Position numbers and translations under genes: made by a program. The notes under the pieces were generated by a model, which made no database searches, was not told the origin of the DNA, and saw only the letters and a list, made by a program, of their open reading frames with translations. Positions 21,601 through 34,895 of a stretch of 64,000 nt of DNA are shown piece by piece; the first letter of the stretch is position 1, and each line of letters begins with the position of its first letter. Source of the stretch: Budorcas taxicolor (Eukaryota; Chordata; Mammalia; Artiodactyla; Bovidae); NCBI RefSeq assembly GCF_023091745.1, contig NC_068933.1, forward strand, positions 22,510,001-22,574,000, read 5' to 3'.

Positions 21601-24480
21601 ATTCAAGCCCTCCCAACCACAGCTGAAGACAGTGTTTTATTCATCCAAGAGGGTATTATGAGGGGATTATAAGAAAAACTGATGATAAAGAAAATGAAAG
21701 GATTATAGATCATATTTTGTAACAGCAGATCCCTAACAGCTGAAATCTGTAGTGCACGCAGTTTTGGTGAAGGCTGAGCAGTCTGGGGTCGGCAATGCCT
21801 CACATAACTGTTCACTCTTGGTTGGGAATTGATGGGTAAACATGACAGGATGTCAGCAGGATAGAAGACTGAGATTTCCATCAGGATTTAAACCAGACTG
21901 GGGGAGTCGTGAGGGAGGTGGAGGAGGTACCTATAGAGTATGGAAGTTATGAAGTCTCTGAGATGCATAATGAAAGCAAAACGTGCAGTAGAAAACCATT
22001 CCATAAAAGTGAAGGGGCATGGCATAAGGACAACGAGGTACTTCAGGGGCTCAGATTTTAAGGCAGTGATTCCCATTCATGATTATGCACAAATTACAGC
22101 TACTCCAGTGAGGATAAACACGTAATTAAATAAAAATTCACGCAGCTAAAGAGATTTTAAAAACTCTGTTCGAGTGATAAAAGAGTCACCACATAAATAT
22201 TTAATTCCCCAGTGATGAGGACAGGCATAAGAAGGCTTCGGATTTTGAGCTGAAGTTAATCAAGAAGGTGTTACACAGGACTGAGAGTTCTCATACGTGA
22301 ATTCATATCAGTTAACAGTGGTTGCCGGGACACTCGCTGTATTCAGATTGAATCTAAAGCTGGGTCAGGTTCAACAGGAAAGAGTGAGCAATGGGAATGG
22401 AAGAAAGAGAAAGTGGTGACCCCTCTTCTGGGTTAACATAAAGAATATTTCAGCAGTAACAGAAGGTTACAAGAAGTATAACAGAAGGTTACAAAACACC
22501 TAGACTACAAGCAAGGGAGAGATGATAAGCAATATTACCTAAAAGAAAGTACAGTGAAGAACAAACAGAATGTTAACTCTCTTTTCCAGATATAACAGTG
22601 ATGATAAGAAGGAGCATCAGTGGGAGACTATATGAAATAACTGATGGTGAATTGATCAGATTGAGGATGGGTGCTGACGTGTATTCACTTAAGTAGGGGA
22701 GGTGAAATTTTTCAAGGAAATAGGTAAAAGAAAAGAGAGACTGTGAAGAATCCATAATTCAGAGACTTCTCTGAGAATGAATTTTAATGTGAAGAATTAG
22801 GGCTCTTCCCTGTCTCAGGACCATGTGGTTGTGTCTGGTGATACTAGGCGAGATTATTCCCCTTCCACATCCTCCTCAAAAGGCAAAACAGAAGATTGTT
22901 TTTTGTTTCATTGCAATAAATCATCTCCCCTCAGACAGCCTTACCCTCTAAATGAAAGGTGGATTTGCCATGTAAGTTATCATTAAGTCCCAACACTTTT
23001 CTTATACTGTTTTTAAGTTGTTTTGTGTTGATTTCCATTACATAAACAACATCAATGGAAAGACAGAGGATTTGATTATCAGTTAAAATGTCAGTTGAAC
23101 TTAAAAATCAGTGGGTGGAAAAGCTCAAGAGTCACTTATAATTTTAAACTGAGCAGACAAAGCCAATTGAGTAAATGAAGTGTTGCTTTTAAACACTGCA
23201 TTTATTTTGTTACCTAGGCTAAGGGAAATGTTATTATGGACAGTCCCTCCAGGACTGAAATCACAGTTGCTCATAATTTCAGCGTGTCTTCCTAACACAC
23301 ATGACCCACTTTAAAGGGAAGCTAGGCTTGATGCACTTAAGAGTATCTCACACCAATAATAAAAGATCATAAAGGACCTTTGTGTTTTTATTCACAGATA
23401 TGTGACCAGTTTTTCACATCACATGAAAGATTAATATTCTACCAGTACCTAGAGGGCCATAATAGCAATGTCTTTGGTGACATTCACTTGTGACATGAGT
23501 GGTATTATTTTTCCAGACGTAAGTAGCTTTCATATAATGAAGTCACTTTTGATAGCGCAGGCTTTCCTTTGGTATTAGTTGTTTGCCAAGCTTTCCCTAA
23601 AGCTGAGTCAGATTCCCGTATTTTTCTATCATACAGACGATTACTTCTGAACCCTTGGGAGTGCTGTCAGCGGCACCTTCTCCCATCCCCACACTTCATA
23701 GAGTCCTATGGAAGACTCATGCTTATTCAACCATAGAAGAAATATATTTGGCCATAATACAAGTTATATTTTCAATACCCAAGAGGCAAAAGAGGCATGT
23801 GTATCACTAATAATCTTTCTTCTGCATAATGCCCAAACACATAGCATTATTAAGCTATATGGCTATAATTTTCTAAGAAAAAAGCACTAAGATAATGTGA
23901 AGAGATAAAAACACTAAAAACATTACTACAGAACAGAATGAAATATGACTTATGTTAGTAAGTTTCTACATGACATTTCTTATCATTTTATTATTGAGCA
24001 TCTCTTTAGAATGGATAGCATGCCAAGAGCCATGTGTCTCAATGGAACATTATACAAACATATATATATATACTTTATCTGGGAACTTATATGCAAAATA
24101 ATATGAAAAGGCTATTTTAAAAATCCAGTGTATATTGGATTTACTCAACATATGTAGTAATAAAAATTCAACTTACTGAAGATTCACTTGAAACTCTGAC
24201 TTCATCAAAATGAAAAAGCTAAAGACTTTAGCAAGAAAGATCAGAATCTCAATTATTATGCTTCAGTTAAAGATAACAAACATTAGGGAACTGTGAATTT
24301 ATTCCGAGTACTTAGTCTAAAGAATGTAATAGGCACTTTCTTGTATGTAAATATATAAATGGGTATCTTAGCAGTATAGCTAAAGATAAGTATCAGATAG
24401 AAATAGACTGTTAGAGACTTCTGAATTGTATTTTAAAGATCCATTTCCAAAGTTAATTAAGCACTATTTTCTGCTTATGA
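21601..24480. other. Long stretch with no recognised repeat or gene
   Basis: About 2.9 kb, notable for lacking any BovB, SINE or L1 I can identify. Frames of 60-90 codons (for example minus 21603-21881) have no domain or family likeness. A short TA run lies at about 24059-24072. It may hold conserved non-coding DNA, but I cannot judge conservation from one sequence. Confidence 0.45.
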
Positions 24481-24489
24481 CCCTACTTA

Positions 24490-24852
24490 GTGTGGTCTAA
24501 TAATGATGTGACTGTGATAAGCACTGACATTTCAAAGGCTTACAATAACAGGCATGCGTTTGTCACTCACAGTAGGCGGCCATGCAAGTCAGCTGCGGCT
24601 CTGCTCCCAGTCACAGTCATTCTGGGGCTCAGGCTGAAGGAGGGCCCCGATGTAGGACAGTGTAGATCTATGGAAGAGAGAAACAAGGGTCAGCAAGGAA
24701 ACTTCTGGCAACAACAACAACAACAACAAAACAAGAATCTATGTGGTGGTGAAATACTCCTCTCATGGGATGGAAGACGCTGTAAGGAGGAAAATAAATC
24801 TATGAAGAGTAAAATCAAGCTACCCCAATACAGAAATACAATTTTTACTTGA
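24490..24852. other. Possible old interspersed repeat with (CAA)n
   Basis: A less AT-rich stretch (ggcatgcgtttgtcactcac, gtcagctgcggctctgctcc) resembles an ancient mammalian repeat I cannot name. It contains a (CAA)n microsatellite at 24709-24731, which gives the QQQQQQQ run in a 120-codon open frame. That frame has no domain and I do not call it a gene. Confidence 0.35.
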
Positions 24853-25839
24853 CACCCTAATTCGAGTGAGAATGCAGGAGTTTTAAACAGAGAAGCTAAA
24901 ATGGACAGATTTTAGCTGCTTCATTATTCTTAACCTTCTCTGGCCCATCTTCTAGGTTTTTAAGTTGTCATTATTTACTGCTTCTGCTTTCAATTAAATC
25001 CTTTATCTCTGTCCTGATAAACTGCCTGCTTTCCTGCTTATGTCTTCAGGGTAGGGATTTTATTTCACTCTTCTTAACCAGACAAACCTAACCAAAATTG
25101 CTCAGGAAAAAAGACCAGAGATGATCTTCTTGGTAAACAGGATGTTTTTATATACTCTGAACTTTGCACTTTTTAAAAGATCCACTTATGGAATTACTAT
25201 GGAAAGTTTTTTCTGAAGCAAACATCCCATAACCTAGAGTTATGAACATCTGTATTTCTATGTCACTTGTAAGTTTACACAGACAAGCCGTGGACCTGAC
25301 CTATTTTGTTGATCCCAATGAATAAATGTGCACAAGCAAAATTACAGCTCTATACGAAATTGGCTGAAAGCATTCCTTTATTTAAGAAAAGATTACTAAT
25401 AGACATGGGGGAAAAAATGTGTCAAGTGTTGAATCCTGGCAGATATTTTACAATAGGGCAAATTAAGGAATATCAAAAACTAACAAGGAGTAAGATTAAG
25501 TGGCTTTTAGTTGTACATAACTAAATAGTATTTAGACCCATTTTTTAAATGAGAAAACATAAAATGATTTAGTAAAGGACAGTGACTTTGCCCTGTTCCT
25601 ACCTAGTGTTTTCATCTGCCTGGTAGTGTGTGTTAGCAATGTCTGGTGACCAGCAAGGACTCTTATGGAGCATGGATCACTGTAAGTCTTTCTGTACCTA
25701 CTCCGTTCTGAGAAATCAGAAAGCCCAATTTTTTCTGTCCTTTAATGTATCTTGTTCACAACATAGAGAAACTATTACCTAACAAAATTATCTTCAGTGA
25801 GACAGAAGAGGGGGAGTTCATTTCAGACCTCAGGTTGGG
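24853..25839. other. No recognised feature
   Basis: About 990 bp of AT-rich sequence with no repeat family or convincing coding frame. Confidence 0.4.
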
Positions 25840-25843
25840 GGAC

Positions 25844-26384
25844 TGAGATGGGTGGATATAAGACACTGCTGAATCGTTTATTATAGGTGTCAGGGTAATT
25901 GCCTCCTCTCCAAATTATCTGTAAGTATTAGGCACATTTCCCAGTGGGGAAATAAACGAATGGTCTCTCCAGTTCTGTTACACTCGTCATTTTTTCCTGT
26001 TTGCATAACCAGAATGCATTGGTTCGTTAACTGGTCCACATACACGGAGATCAAAGAGAGACCCAAGAAAGAGGCAAACCCCTCCAGATGGGGCAGGTGG
26101 AAGGAATAATAAACCACCAAGTTTACCCATAAGGCCTGCCTTGAGATTACGAGATCTCCACACACACCCCCACCCACAGGCCTTGAAGTTTATACTTTGA
26201 TTGGTCCAGTCATGTACACAGTCCAGATGGTCTCGACCACACATACTCTCTCAAGGCTGTACCCTTGAAAACAGCTCCTGTTGTGGAAATAGAGGACAGA
26301 GTGTACATTCCAAGCATGGGAGCAGGTGAGGAGCCCCCCATTGCCTCAGCCCAGCTCAACGATCAACCGGCCACCACATACTCA
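25844..26384. mobile_element. Probable second solo LTR
   Basis: A 541-bp block begins TGAGATGG and ends ATACTCA, so the ends are inverted (TGAG/CTCA). It is flanked by the 4-bp duplication GGAC at 25840-25843 and 26385-26388. Four bases is usual for gammaretrovirus-like (class I) LTRs. On the minus strand a CCAAT box and TATAAA-like motif lie close together (plus 26190-26206) and AATAAA is at plus 25877-25882. On the plus strand AATAAA occurs at about 25950 and 26110. Orientation is unresolved. A 4-bp match could arise by chance, so this is weaker than the LTR at 16870. Confidence 0.5.
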
Positions 26385-26388
26385 GGAC

Positions 26389-27585
26389 AACTTCCTCCAA
26401 AACTACGTTACTGACTTAAAAGAGCCTCTGCTTCCGTCACAGCCCTGAGTTATTATGTCAAGTCTCCCATTAGCTTGAAGCCGTGGCCATATCCAATCTT
26501 TCTTCTTAAATTTTTGTCTCCACTCAATAATGTGATTTAAGTCTTACTGTGCACAGGCACACGTCTGCACACAAGGGCTGAAACATGAACGTCTGCAGCA
26601 TCCCTGATCTTCATCCTCTGGGAGCAGTGTGTGGAAAGAGGGCCAAGAATGGTAGCAAGAGTATTTCTGCTGTCATCTGAGTCAACTTTCTGGAAGTTTG
26701 CTCTGACTAGGGTGAAAATGGGCATGAGCGTGGGAAATACTTCACCAAAGAACAGAACACTGAATGGTCCTAACAGATTTACTTCTATCACAGAACTGTT
26801 TTTATCCCTCCTATTGTTCTGAATCCAGCAGCATTCTCCTAGGATCGCTGGTTCAAAGTCCTAAGCTAATTTACTCATTAGTCTCGTAAGTGCTGCATTC
26901 ATTGTGCTCTGCCCCACTGCTTCAAACTCCACACCCAGTCTCATCTCCACTGGTTACTTCTTTCTCTGGAAATCAATTCTCATCCCTGATTTCCTCATTT
27001 CAAATATGGATACAAGTGTCCATATCTCCATTTCCCCATTTATTGTGATACCACCTCATATTTTTATATAATTCCTGGAGGTGCCTTATCTACCAGCATA
27101 TTTCGGTGTCTGTATGATAATGCCTATAGAAGCTGAAATAACAATTTAGTTATCACTGTGCAAGTCAACTCAGGAAAACACCCTCTGAGTAAAGTCACCA
27201 CCAGAAGGTCTCCCTTGAAACCCTGAGATATTAGGAGACTCAATTACATGTAGCATCTTCTGACCACTAGGTAAAGGTGGTCTAACTTGATTAGAACATG
27301 TGGGAATGAGCAAAGCAAGCTAATACATTGGGCACATATTAACTGAACAACACGTGTATAAAATCAACAGAAAGTGAAACGGCAATAGTTTTTAAACAAG
27401 CGTCAGTCATAAATCCCATGTTATCAAAACCAAGATGACCAAGGTAAATTACTTATGTGCATTTTAACCAATACCTCTGCTGTTTCACTTAACAACTGTT
27501 TAGGAATAGTCACAGTGAATTATAACTATTACCGCTTCTATTAATGATGAAGACAGCAAATGTTAATAGGGTGTTTTGGTCTTTT
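26389..27585. other. No recognised feature
   Basis: About 1.2 kb. Overlapping opposite-strand frames at 26537-26822 are mirror images of one another and have no domain. No repeat family recognised. Confidence 0.4.
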
Positions 27586-27589
27586 TCCA

Positions 27590-27765
27590 GGCCCTGTTTT
27601 GATGTCTTTATATACATTATGACATTTAATCCTCTCAACAACCTTACTTTCATTTTACAGAGAGGAAATTTAGAATAACAAGGCTGAAAACTTGCCTATG
27701 ACCACAAATCCAGCCATGAAGCTGGAATGGAAACTTATAGCCAGGTTCTGGAATCCATACTTTGA
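27590..27765 (+). mobile_element. MIR SINE
   Basis: The core phrases appear in MIR order: tacattatgacatttaatcc, tcaacaaccttac, cattttacagagaggaaatt, and a decayed cttgcctatgaccacaaatc matching the MIR accessory region. About 175 bp, typical of this ancient pan-mammalian tRNA-derived SINE. Confidence 0.85.
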
Positions 27766-29056
27766 GCCACCATGTCACACCACCTCTCTCACTAGTTTGC
27801 CTCCTAATTGTGGAAACGAGTGTCTGTTGTGCTCAACTGTCACTGCAGAAGTCAGCAAGGGCTATCCTGAAAAGCATATACCTGGCTCCTTCATTGTAAG
27901 TCTTTTCACTTAGTTGCATGCTTGTTGAGAGGTTGGTGTGAAACACTAAATAAGGATGGTGATAAATTCACACAGGCATCACGTAAATTCAACCATCCCC
28001 AGAAAAGAGGGAGAGCAAGTGCTACACAAGCAACTGTTACTCATCTCACCTGAATATACCTTCATACAGTTCACTGGAAATAAAACAAATATCATTACTT
28101 CTTAGTAATGCACACAAAATTAACAGATTTGGCAGAAACAGTGACCAGTCTGGTATTGAGACATTTGCAGACTTGCTTATGAGGTCTTCTGAGAAAGTAA
28201 CAAGTAAAAGTGTACTTAAATCAATAGAAGTCAACAGAAAGCCATGATTGTAGGGCTCAGAATTACAAAAGAACTGAACATAACTGAATTTTGGCTATTA
28301 CCTTTTATTTTTTAATGAAAACTACTATGTTTACTAAGAGAAATATTCAGTTATTAACAATAAAACTACAGTTATCAATATAACATGGAATTCGTTAGAA
28401 GTTTATTGGACCTACAAATCAATAGAAGAGGTGATTCCATTCTATCTCAAATACCAAGAGAAAAACAGTTTTCTTTTTTATTCTTTAGTAAAGTGGGAGG
28501 GTTTTTTGTTGTTGTTGTTATTGTTATTAACACAAAGGAAAAAAACTTCCCCATCTTTGCTTTTATTATTTGAAGCTTAGGGTCTTGCTATATAATTTTA
28601 GACCTTTCTTGGACTTCAGAATTCTTTAATGTTTTTTCAAAACCTGGTCTGGTATGCCAAATCATTTACTTCTGTTTTGTTTTCTCTCTTGGGATACACA
28701 TCTGCTCCTCGAATCTCTCCCTCTCTTCCTTCTGTCTCGTCAATCCTCTCCTCCTTCCTGTTTCTTCCTCTCTCCTCTCTCTTTCCCTTGATTCTGCTCT
28801 TTCTCTTCTGGATCTCTCCTCAAAACACTGGATCTCAAAGGACGCCTATCTCTTGATGATCCTTCTCCAACTTCCCTTTTCATTTTAAATAGTTAACAGA
28901 GAAAAGGGCATGCGCTCACCATCACACATCACCCTGCAAATGATCAGTCTCCCTCCTGGAACATTCCACTGTTACTAGTGCTCTGTGCATCCTTCCAGAG
29001 TTTAACTGTTTTTCACCCTTTTAAATTTTCAAAAACATATATCTCTATATTTTTCA
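27766..29056. other. Low-complexity tracts, no gene
   Basis: About 1.3 kb. Contains a GTT/ATT microsatellite at about 28507-28530 and a pyrimidine-rich (CT) tract at 28685-28830 that yields a serine/leucine-rich open frame by composition alone. No repeat family or gene recognised. Confidence 0.45.
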
Positions 29057-32000
29057 TAAATCATAGCCTGGTTGTGGTGAAGGGGCTTGCAAGATCCAAT
29101 GAAGCTATGAGCCATGCCTTGCAAGGCCACCCGAGATGGACGGGTCATACTGAAAAACTCTGACAATATGTGGTTCACTGGAGATAGGATGGCAAACCAC
29201 TCCAGTGTTTTTGCTATGAGAACTCCATGAACAGTATGAAAAGGCAAAAAGACATGACACTGGAAAATGGGCCCCCCAGGTTGGAAGGTCTCCAAGATGC
29301 TACTGGAGAAGAGCAGAAGGCAATTACCAATAGCTCCAGAAAGAATGAGGTGGCTGGGCACCTCATTGTGGAAACAATGCTCAGTTGCGGATGTGTCTGT
29401 AGGTGAAAGTAAAATCTGACACTGTAAAGAACAGTACTGCATAGGAATCTGGAATGTTAAGACCATGAATCAAGGTAAATTGGAAATGGCCAAACAGGAG
29501 ATGGCAAGAGCAAACATGGACATCTTCGGAATCAGTGAAATAAAATGGACAGGAATGGGCGAATTTAATTCAGATGATCATTAATATCTACTACTGTGGA
29601 CAAGAACCCTTGCAAAGGAATGGAGTAGCCCTCGACATCAACAAAAGAGTCAGAAATGCAGTACACGGGTACAATCTCAAAAATGACAGAATGGTCTTGG
29701 TTCATTTCCATTCAACATGCCAGTAATCCAAGTCTGTGCCCCAACCACTAATGACTAAAGAAGCTGAAATTGGCAAGTTCCATATTGACTTACAAAACCT
29801 TCTAGAACTAACACCAAGTAAAAATGTCCTTTTCATCACAGAGAATTGCAATTTAAAAGTAGGAAGTCAAGAGATACCTGGAATAACAGGCAAGTTTGGC
29901 CTGGAAGTACAAAAATGAAGTGGGGCAAAGGCTAACAGAATTTTGTCTAGAGCACACAATGGTCATATCAAACACTTTTCCCCAACAACCTAAGTGATGA
30001 CTCTACACATGGACATCACCAGATGGTCAATACCAAAATCAAATTAATTATATTCTTTGCAGCTGAAGATGGAGAATCTCTATACAGTCTGCAAAAACAG
30101 GACCTTAAGCTGACTGTCACTTAGATCATGAGCTCCTTATAGAAAAATTCAGGTTTAAATTGAAGAAAGTAGGGAAAACTACTAGTCCATTCAGTTATGA
30201 TCTAAATCAAATCCCTTATGATTATACAGTGGAGGTGATGAATAGATTCAAGAGATTAGATCTGGTAGAAAGAGTGCTTAACTATGGATGAAGATTCATA
30301 ACACTTTACAGGAGGCGGTTATCAAAACCATTTCAATAAAACAGAAATGTAACAAAGCAAAGTGGTTGTCTGAGGAGGCTTTACTAATAGCTGAGGAAAG
30401 AAAAGAAGTGAAAAGCAAAGGAGAAGGGGAAAAATATATCCAACTGAATGCAGAGTTCCACAGAATAGCAAGGAGAGAAAAGAAGGCCTTCTGAAATGAA
30501 AAATGGAAAGAAACAGAGGAAAACTATAGAATGGGAACAACTAGACATCTTTTCAAGAAAATTGGAGCCTCAGGGGAACATTTCATACAAGGATGGGAAT
30601 GAAAAAATGACAGAAACAGTAAGGACCTAACAGAAGCAGAAGGGATTAAGAAGAAGTGGCAAGAATACACTTAAGAACTGCATCCTCCCCCCAAAAAAAG
30701 GTCTTAATGACCTGAATAACCATGATGTTATGGTCAGTCACCTAGAACCAGACATTTTGGAGTATGAAATCAAGTGGGTCTTAGAAGTATTATTCAAACA
30801 AAGCTTATGGAGGTGATAGAATTCCAGCTGAGCTATTTAAAATCCTAAATGATGATAAAGTTAAGGTGCTGCACTTAGTATGTTAACAAATTTGGAAAAC
30901 TCAGCAGGACTGGCAAAGGTCAGTTTTCATTCCAATTCCAAAGGACAATGCCAAAGAATGTTCCAACTATCGTACAACTGCACTCATTTCGCATGCTAGA
31001 TCATGCTCAGTATCCTTCAAGCCATGCTTCAGCAGCACATGAACCGAGAACTACCAGATGTATAAGCTTGGTTTAGAAAGGCAGGGGAACCACAGATCCA
31101 ATTGCCAACATCTGCTGGATCATGGAGAAAGCAACAGAATTCCAGAGAAACATCTCCTTCTGCTTTATTGATAACACTAAAGCCTTTGTGTGGAAACATA
31201 ACAAACTGGAAAACTCTCAAAAAAGATAGGACTACTGGACCACGTTACCTGTCTTCCAAGAAACCTGTGTGCAGGTCAAGAAGCAACAGTTAGTATCAGG
31301 CATGGAGCAATGAACTAGTTCAAAATTAGGAAAGGAGTACCACAAGGCTGTATACGGTCACCTTGCTTATTTAACAAACATGCAGAGTACATCCTGTGAC
31401 ATGCTGGGTCGGGTGGATAACAAGCTAGAATCAAGACTGGGCGGGAGAAATATTAACAACCTCAGATATGCAGATGATACCATTTTAATCACAAAGTGAA
31501 TTGGAACTGAAGAGTTTCTTGATGAGGGTGAAAGAGGAAGAGCAAAAACACTGGCTTAAAACTCAACAATAACAAAAAACCTAAGATCATGGCATCAGAT
31601 CCTATCACTTCATGGCAAACAGAAGGGGGAAAGGTAGAAACAATAACAGATTTTCTTTTCTTGGGCTCCAAAATCACTGCAGATGGTGACTGCAGCTATG
31701 AAATTAAAAGACACTTGCTCCTTGGAAGGAAAGCTATGATCAACCTAGACAGTGCAATAAAAGGCAGAAACATCACTTTGCCGACAAAGGTCCATATAGT
31801 CAAAGCTATGGTTTTTCCAGTAGTCATGCATGGATATGACAGTTGGATCATAAAGAATGCTGAGTGCTGAAAAATAGAAGCTCTCGAATTGTGGTGCTGA
31901 AGAAGGCTCTTGAGAGTCCCTTGGACAGCATAGAGATCAAACCAGTCAATCCTACAGGAATTCAACCCTGAAAATTAATTGGAAGGACTATCACTAAAGC

Positions 32001-32216
32001 TGAAACTCCACTACTTTGGCCATCGGATGCAAGGAGCCAATTCATTGGAAAAGACCCTGATGCTGGGAAAGATTGAAGGCAAAAGAAGAAGGGGGTGACA
32101 GAGGCTGAGATGCTTAGATAGCATCACTAATTCAATGGATATGAATTTGAGCAAACTCTGGGAGATGGTGGAAGACAGAGGAGCTTCATGTGTTACAGTC
32201 CACGAGGTTGCAAAGA
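29057..32216 (+). mobile_element. Near-full-length BovB LINE, decayed
   Basis: About 3.16 kb from the 5' region (tagcctggttgtggtgaagg) to near the 3' end; a full BovB is about 3.2 kb. BovB encodes one protein with an N-terminal apurinic-type endonuclease and a reverse transcriptase. The endonuclease part is readable (VLFITENCNLKVGSQE at about 29823-29870), but the catalytic aspartate and asparagine region has become ENCN. The RT box YADD at 31467-31478 is intact, yet stops and frameshifts break every frame (longest useful pieces ~60-93 codons). It cannot make protein. Several short deletions are spread across it. The 3' end is displaced by a SINE-like segment from 32240. Confidence 0.95.
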
Positions 32217-32239
32217 CTTGCAAGGACTCAGGAATGCAA

Positions 32240-32422
32240 GGACTTAGTGATTAGACCTGGGTTTGATCCCTGGGTGGAGAAGATCCCCTGGATAGGGAAT
32301 GGCAGCCCACTCCAGTATTCTTGCCTAGAGAAATCCATGGACAGAGGAGTTTGGGGGCCTAGGGGCATACAATCCATAGGTTGCAAAGAGCTGGACACAA
32401 CTGAGCAACTAACATACACACA
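32240..32422 (+). mobile_element. Bov-tA SINE, head missing
   Basis: Starts in the B-box region (acctgggtttgatccctggg) and runs through tattcttgcctagagaaatc to the tail acacaactgagcaactaaca. The tRNA-like A-box end is absent, replaced by a repetitive gcaaggactcaggaatgcaaggac at the BovB boundary. This looks like an insertion into, or recombination with, the BovB 3' end. Confidence 0.85.
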
Positions 32423-32695
32423 CAGTGATTTAACAACAAATACTTTTCTAAAAATATAAATAAATAAACTATCCTGGACCTTGTTCTTTGCACCTCTGAA
32501 ACACCAACTTCTCTCACTTTCCAAGTCTTCTGGAGGGAACCCTGCAAGGTTAATTTGCTTGCATCATGTCTTCCCCTGCATCCCAGGGTAGGTTCCCAAT
32601 TTATCCTGACAAGTAAATTAATACTTATCCTACTTTTCACCTTTAAGGCTTTCTACTGTCATATTTTTCTCCATAACTTTGTATGTGGCATGTGT
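32423..32695. other. No recognised feature
   Basis: Between two SINEs. Only a short A/T-rich tract (aaatataaataaataaac) at 32450-32468 stands out. Frames of 90-120 codons across here combine SINE sequence with flanking DNA. Confidence 0.4.
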
Positions 32696-32901
32696 ATGTG
32701 CTCAGTAGCTGAGTCGTGTCTAACTCTTTGCTACCCTGTGGACTATATCCTGCAAGTCTCCTCTGTCCATGGAATTTTCCAGGCAAGAAGACAGGAGCAG
32801 GTTGCCATATCCTACTCCAAAGGATCTTCTGGACCCAGGGATCAATGTGCATCTCCTGCACTGGCAGGTGTATTCTTTACTACTGAGCCGCCTGGGAAGC
32901 C
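32696..32901 (-). mobile_element. Bov-tA SINE, antisense
   Basis: Antisense copy with gctgagtcgtgtctaactct on the left and tactgagccgcctgggaagc on the right. Moderately diverged. No clear target duplication. Confidence 0.92.
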
Positions 32902-34014
32902 ACTCATCTGTGTAGATTGATAGATAGTTGAGTCTCATTTTCTGCCACCTCAGTGCAGACCCAGAAGGAACAGCAGCTAAATCAGTATACTTTGTTTGCC
33001 ACATTCCTTCCCTTGCCCTTCCTAGCTGAATTCCTCAATACAGGGACAATTCAACTGGAAGCCCTAAATTCACTTTGATCATTTCAGAGTTAACTTTCTA
33101 ACTCCTCAAAATTCCTTTCACTGCATTATTTAAAACAATTTTTTTCAAAAATTTTAAACTCAATTTTCATGTACATAAAATAATTCTGGATTTTTTATAT
33201 AATAAGATCAAGAGCAGAGAGCACAGATGTCATTACAAGCCACTATAATATTTTTAAGATATAAAACTTTGATTTTGTTTTCCAAATTTTGCATTACCAA
33301 AAACAACAGAATTTTCAAGAGGAAATATTATTAGAGTGTTGATGTCTAACTGTACTGACCGCAGGGCAGTGAGGTCGTGTTCTGAATAGTAATTTAGCAG
33401 TCCTAGGTTGGGCAGACATGGGGCCGAGCAGCAAACCACGCGACCTGCTTTAGGTTCTAGCCAACTGTGTCAGTAACTAATTGCAACAAGGCGCTTAACC
33501 CTTCTAGAATTCATCTTCCCTGTCAGTAATTTGATGTGATGGTCTGGGAGCTCTAACATGCTATACTTGGCCCACTGTTCAAATGGCTTCTCTCAGGATT
33601 CACTGTGACACTGTAATATCATGTTGCTCCTCTTTAATTTAGCCAGTTAAACTGAATGTGCATTTTCTATAAAACTTTGAAGGTAAATAATTTTATAAGG
33701 ATTTATTTAAAAAGTTTTATAAGATACTTGAGATAAAAATGTATCTTGAGCACAGATATATTAACAGCAGTTTGGGGAAAAAAACAGGAAAACAATTGAT
33801 AAAGGAGTTAGTTCATAAGTAGTCTCAACAGAAAAAAATTACAACAGGAACATTCAATAATTTTTTATAATAGGCAGTTTTTCTGATTTTTATCCATCTT
33901 GGCTGGAATAAAACAGAATTTGTCCTTAAATTCCAAGGTCTCTGAACCATTCTTCTGGTCTCTTCTATGTTTGTTTATATATGTAAAACAACTGATGAGC
34001 ACTATCCTGACTGT
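32902..34014. other. Mostly unrecognised; MIR-like fragment at ~33345-33600
   Basis: About 1.1 kb. The part around 33460-33570 (caaggcgcttaacccttcta, atgtgatggtctgggagctc) follows the order of a MIR-family accessory region and end, but is too decayed for a firm call. The rest is AT-rich with nothing recognised. Confidence 0.35.
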
Positions 34015-34130
34015 GAGAAGGGCATGGCAACCCACTCCAGTAATCATGCCTGGAAAACCCCATGGACAGAGGAGCCTGGTGGGCTACAGTCCATGGGGGT
34101 CACAAAGAGTCAGACAGTGAAGCGCAACTG
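34015..34130 (+). mobile_element. Bov-tA SINE, 5'-truncated
   Basis: Only the second half: gagaagggcatggcaaccca through ggacagaggagcctggtggg to gtcagacagtgaagcgcaac. The tRNA-like head is missing. The tail passes into (gcaa)n repeats (gggcaagcaagcaagcaa). Confidence 0.9.
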
Positions 34131-34895
34131 GGCAAGCAAGCAAGCAACCTGACCTTAACTTTTTAATATTTAATGTTTTAATTTATTTCTGTCTTCTCTG
34201 AATTTCTTCCCATGTGTCCTTTTCTCTTAGGGCAAATGATTCCCAGGAAATGACTGCACATGATGTTTCAGACACTGCTGGACCTCAGCTGTATATACCA
34301 GTACTGCTTCCTAACTGCTTCAAACTGACTCTGACCCAGTGTACTTGCAAAACTGTGCCTGGGGTGTTACTTTCTGTGATCCTCGGGTTCCCACAGTAAA
34401 CAAATAAGCAAAGAAGTTTGTTATAATGGTGGAAAGATGTTACTCCCATATAGCATAGTAGCATAATTCTAGGAAGACTTTCTTTCAAATTATAACTTAC
34501 TAGACAATTAATTTAATTAATACGTAAACAATTAGGTTTAGTAAGTCCTCATCCAAAGGAATAGAGTAATATGAACATGACTGCAGCAACCAGACCCAAT
34601 GCAATTGAGCCAGTAAGCAAAGATGCTCCTTGGGAAAAGCCAGGCCCTGCAGGCAACTTTCCTGTTGGGTAAACAAACTGGGAACAACTGAGGGGTCTTC
34701 ACACACCTGAGGAGTCTGCACATCAGTAAACTGTCTGAGACCAGTTCACTGTACAGGAGAGTGGTCACCTTACGGTCATTAGGGAGGGTCTTGAGTCCTT
34801 GCTCTGCACAGCACTGAAGTGATTTTTATTTGGCATTTACTTATTGATTGGCAATGGCCTGAATCATATACCTACTTTCCTGTTAGGTGTAATCT
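34131..34895. other. No recognised feature
   Basis: About 765 bp. Short frames on both strands have no domain; the region is moderately AT-rich and without a repeat family I know. Confidence 0.4.

Noticed and set aside
24490..24852. 120-codon glutamine-rich protein
   Set aside because: The Q-run comes from a (CAA)n microsatellite; no start context, domain or repeat-free body.
28629..28856. 75-codon serine/leucine-rich membrane-like protein
   Set aside because: The composition is produced by a pyrimidine-rich low-complexity tract.
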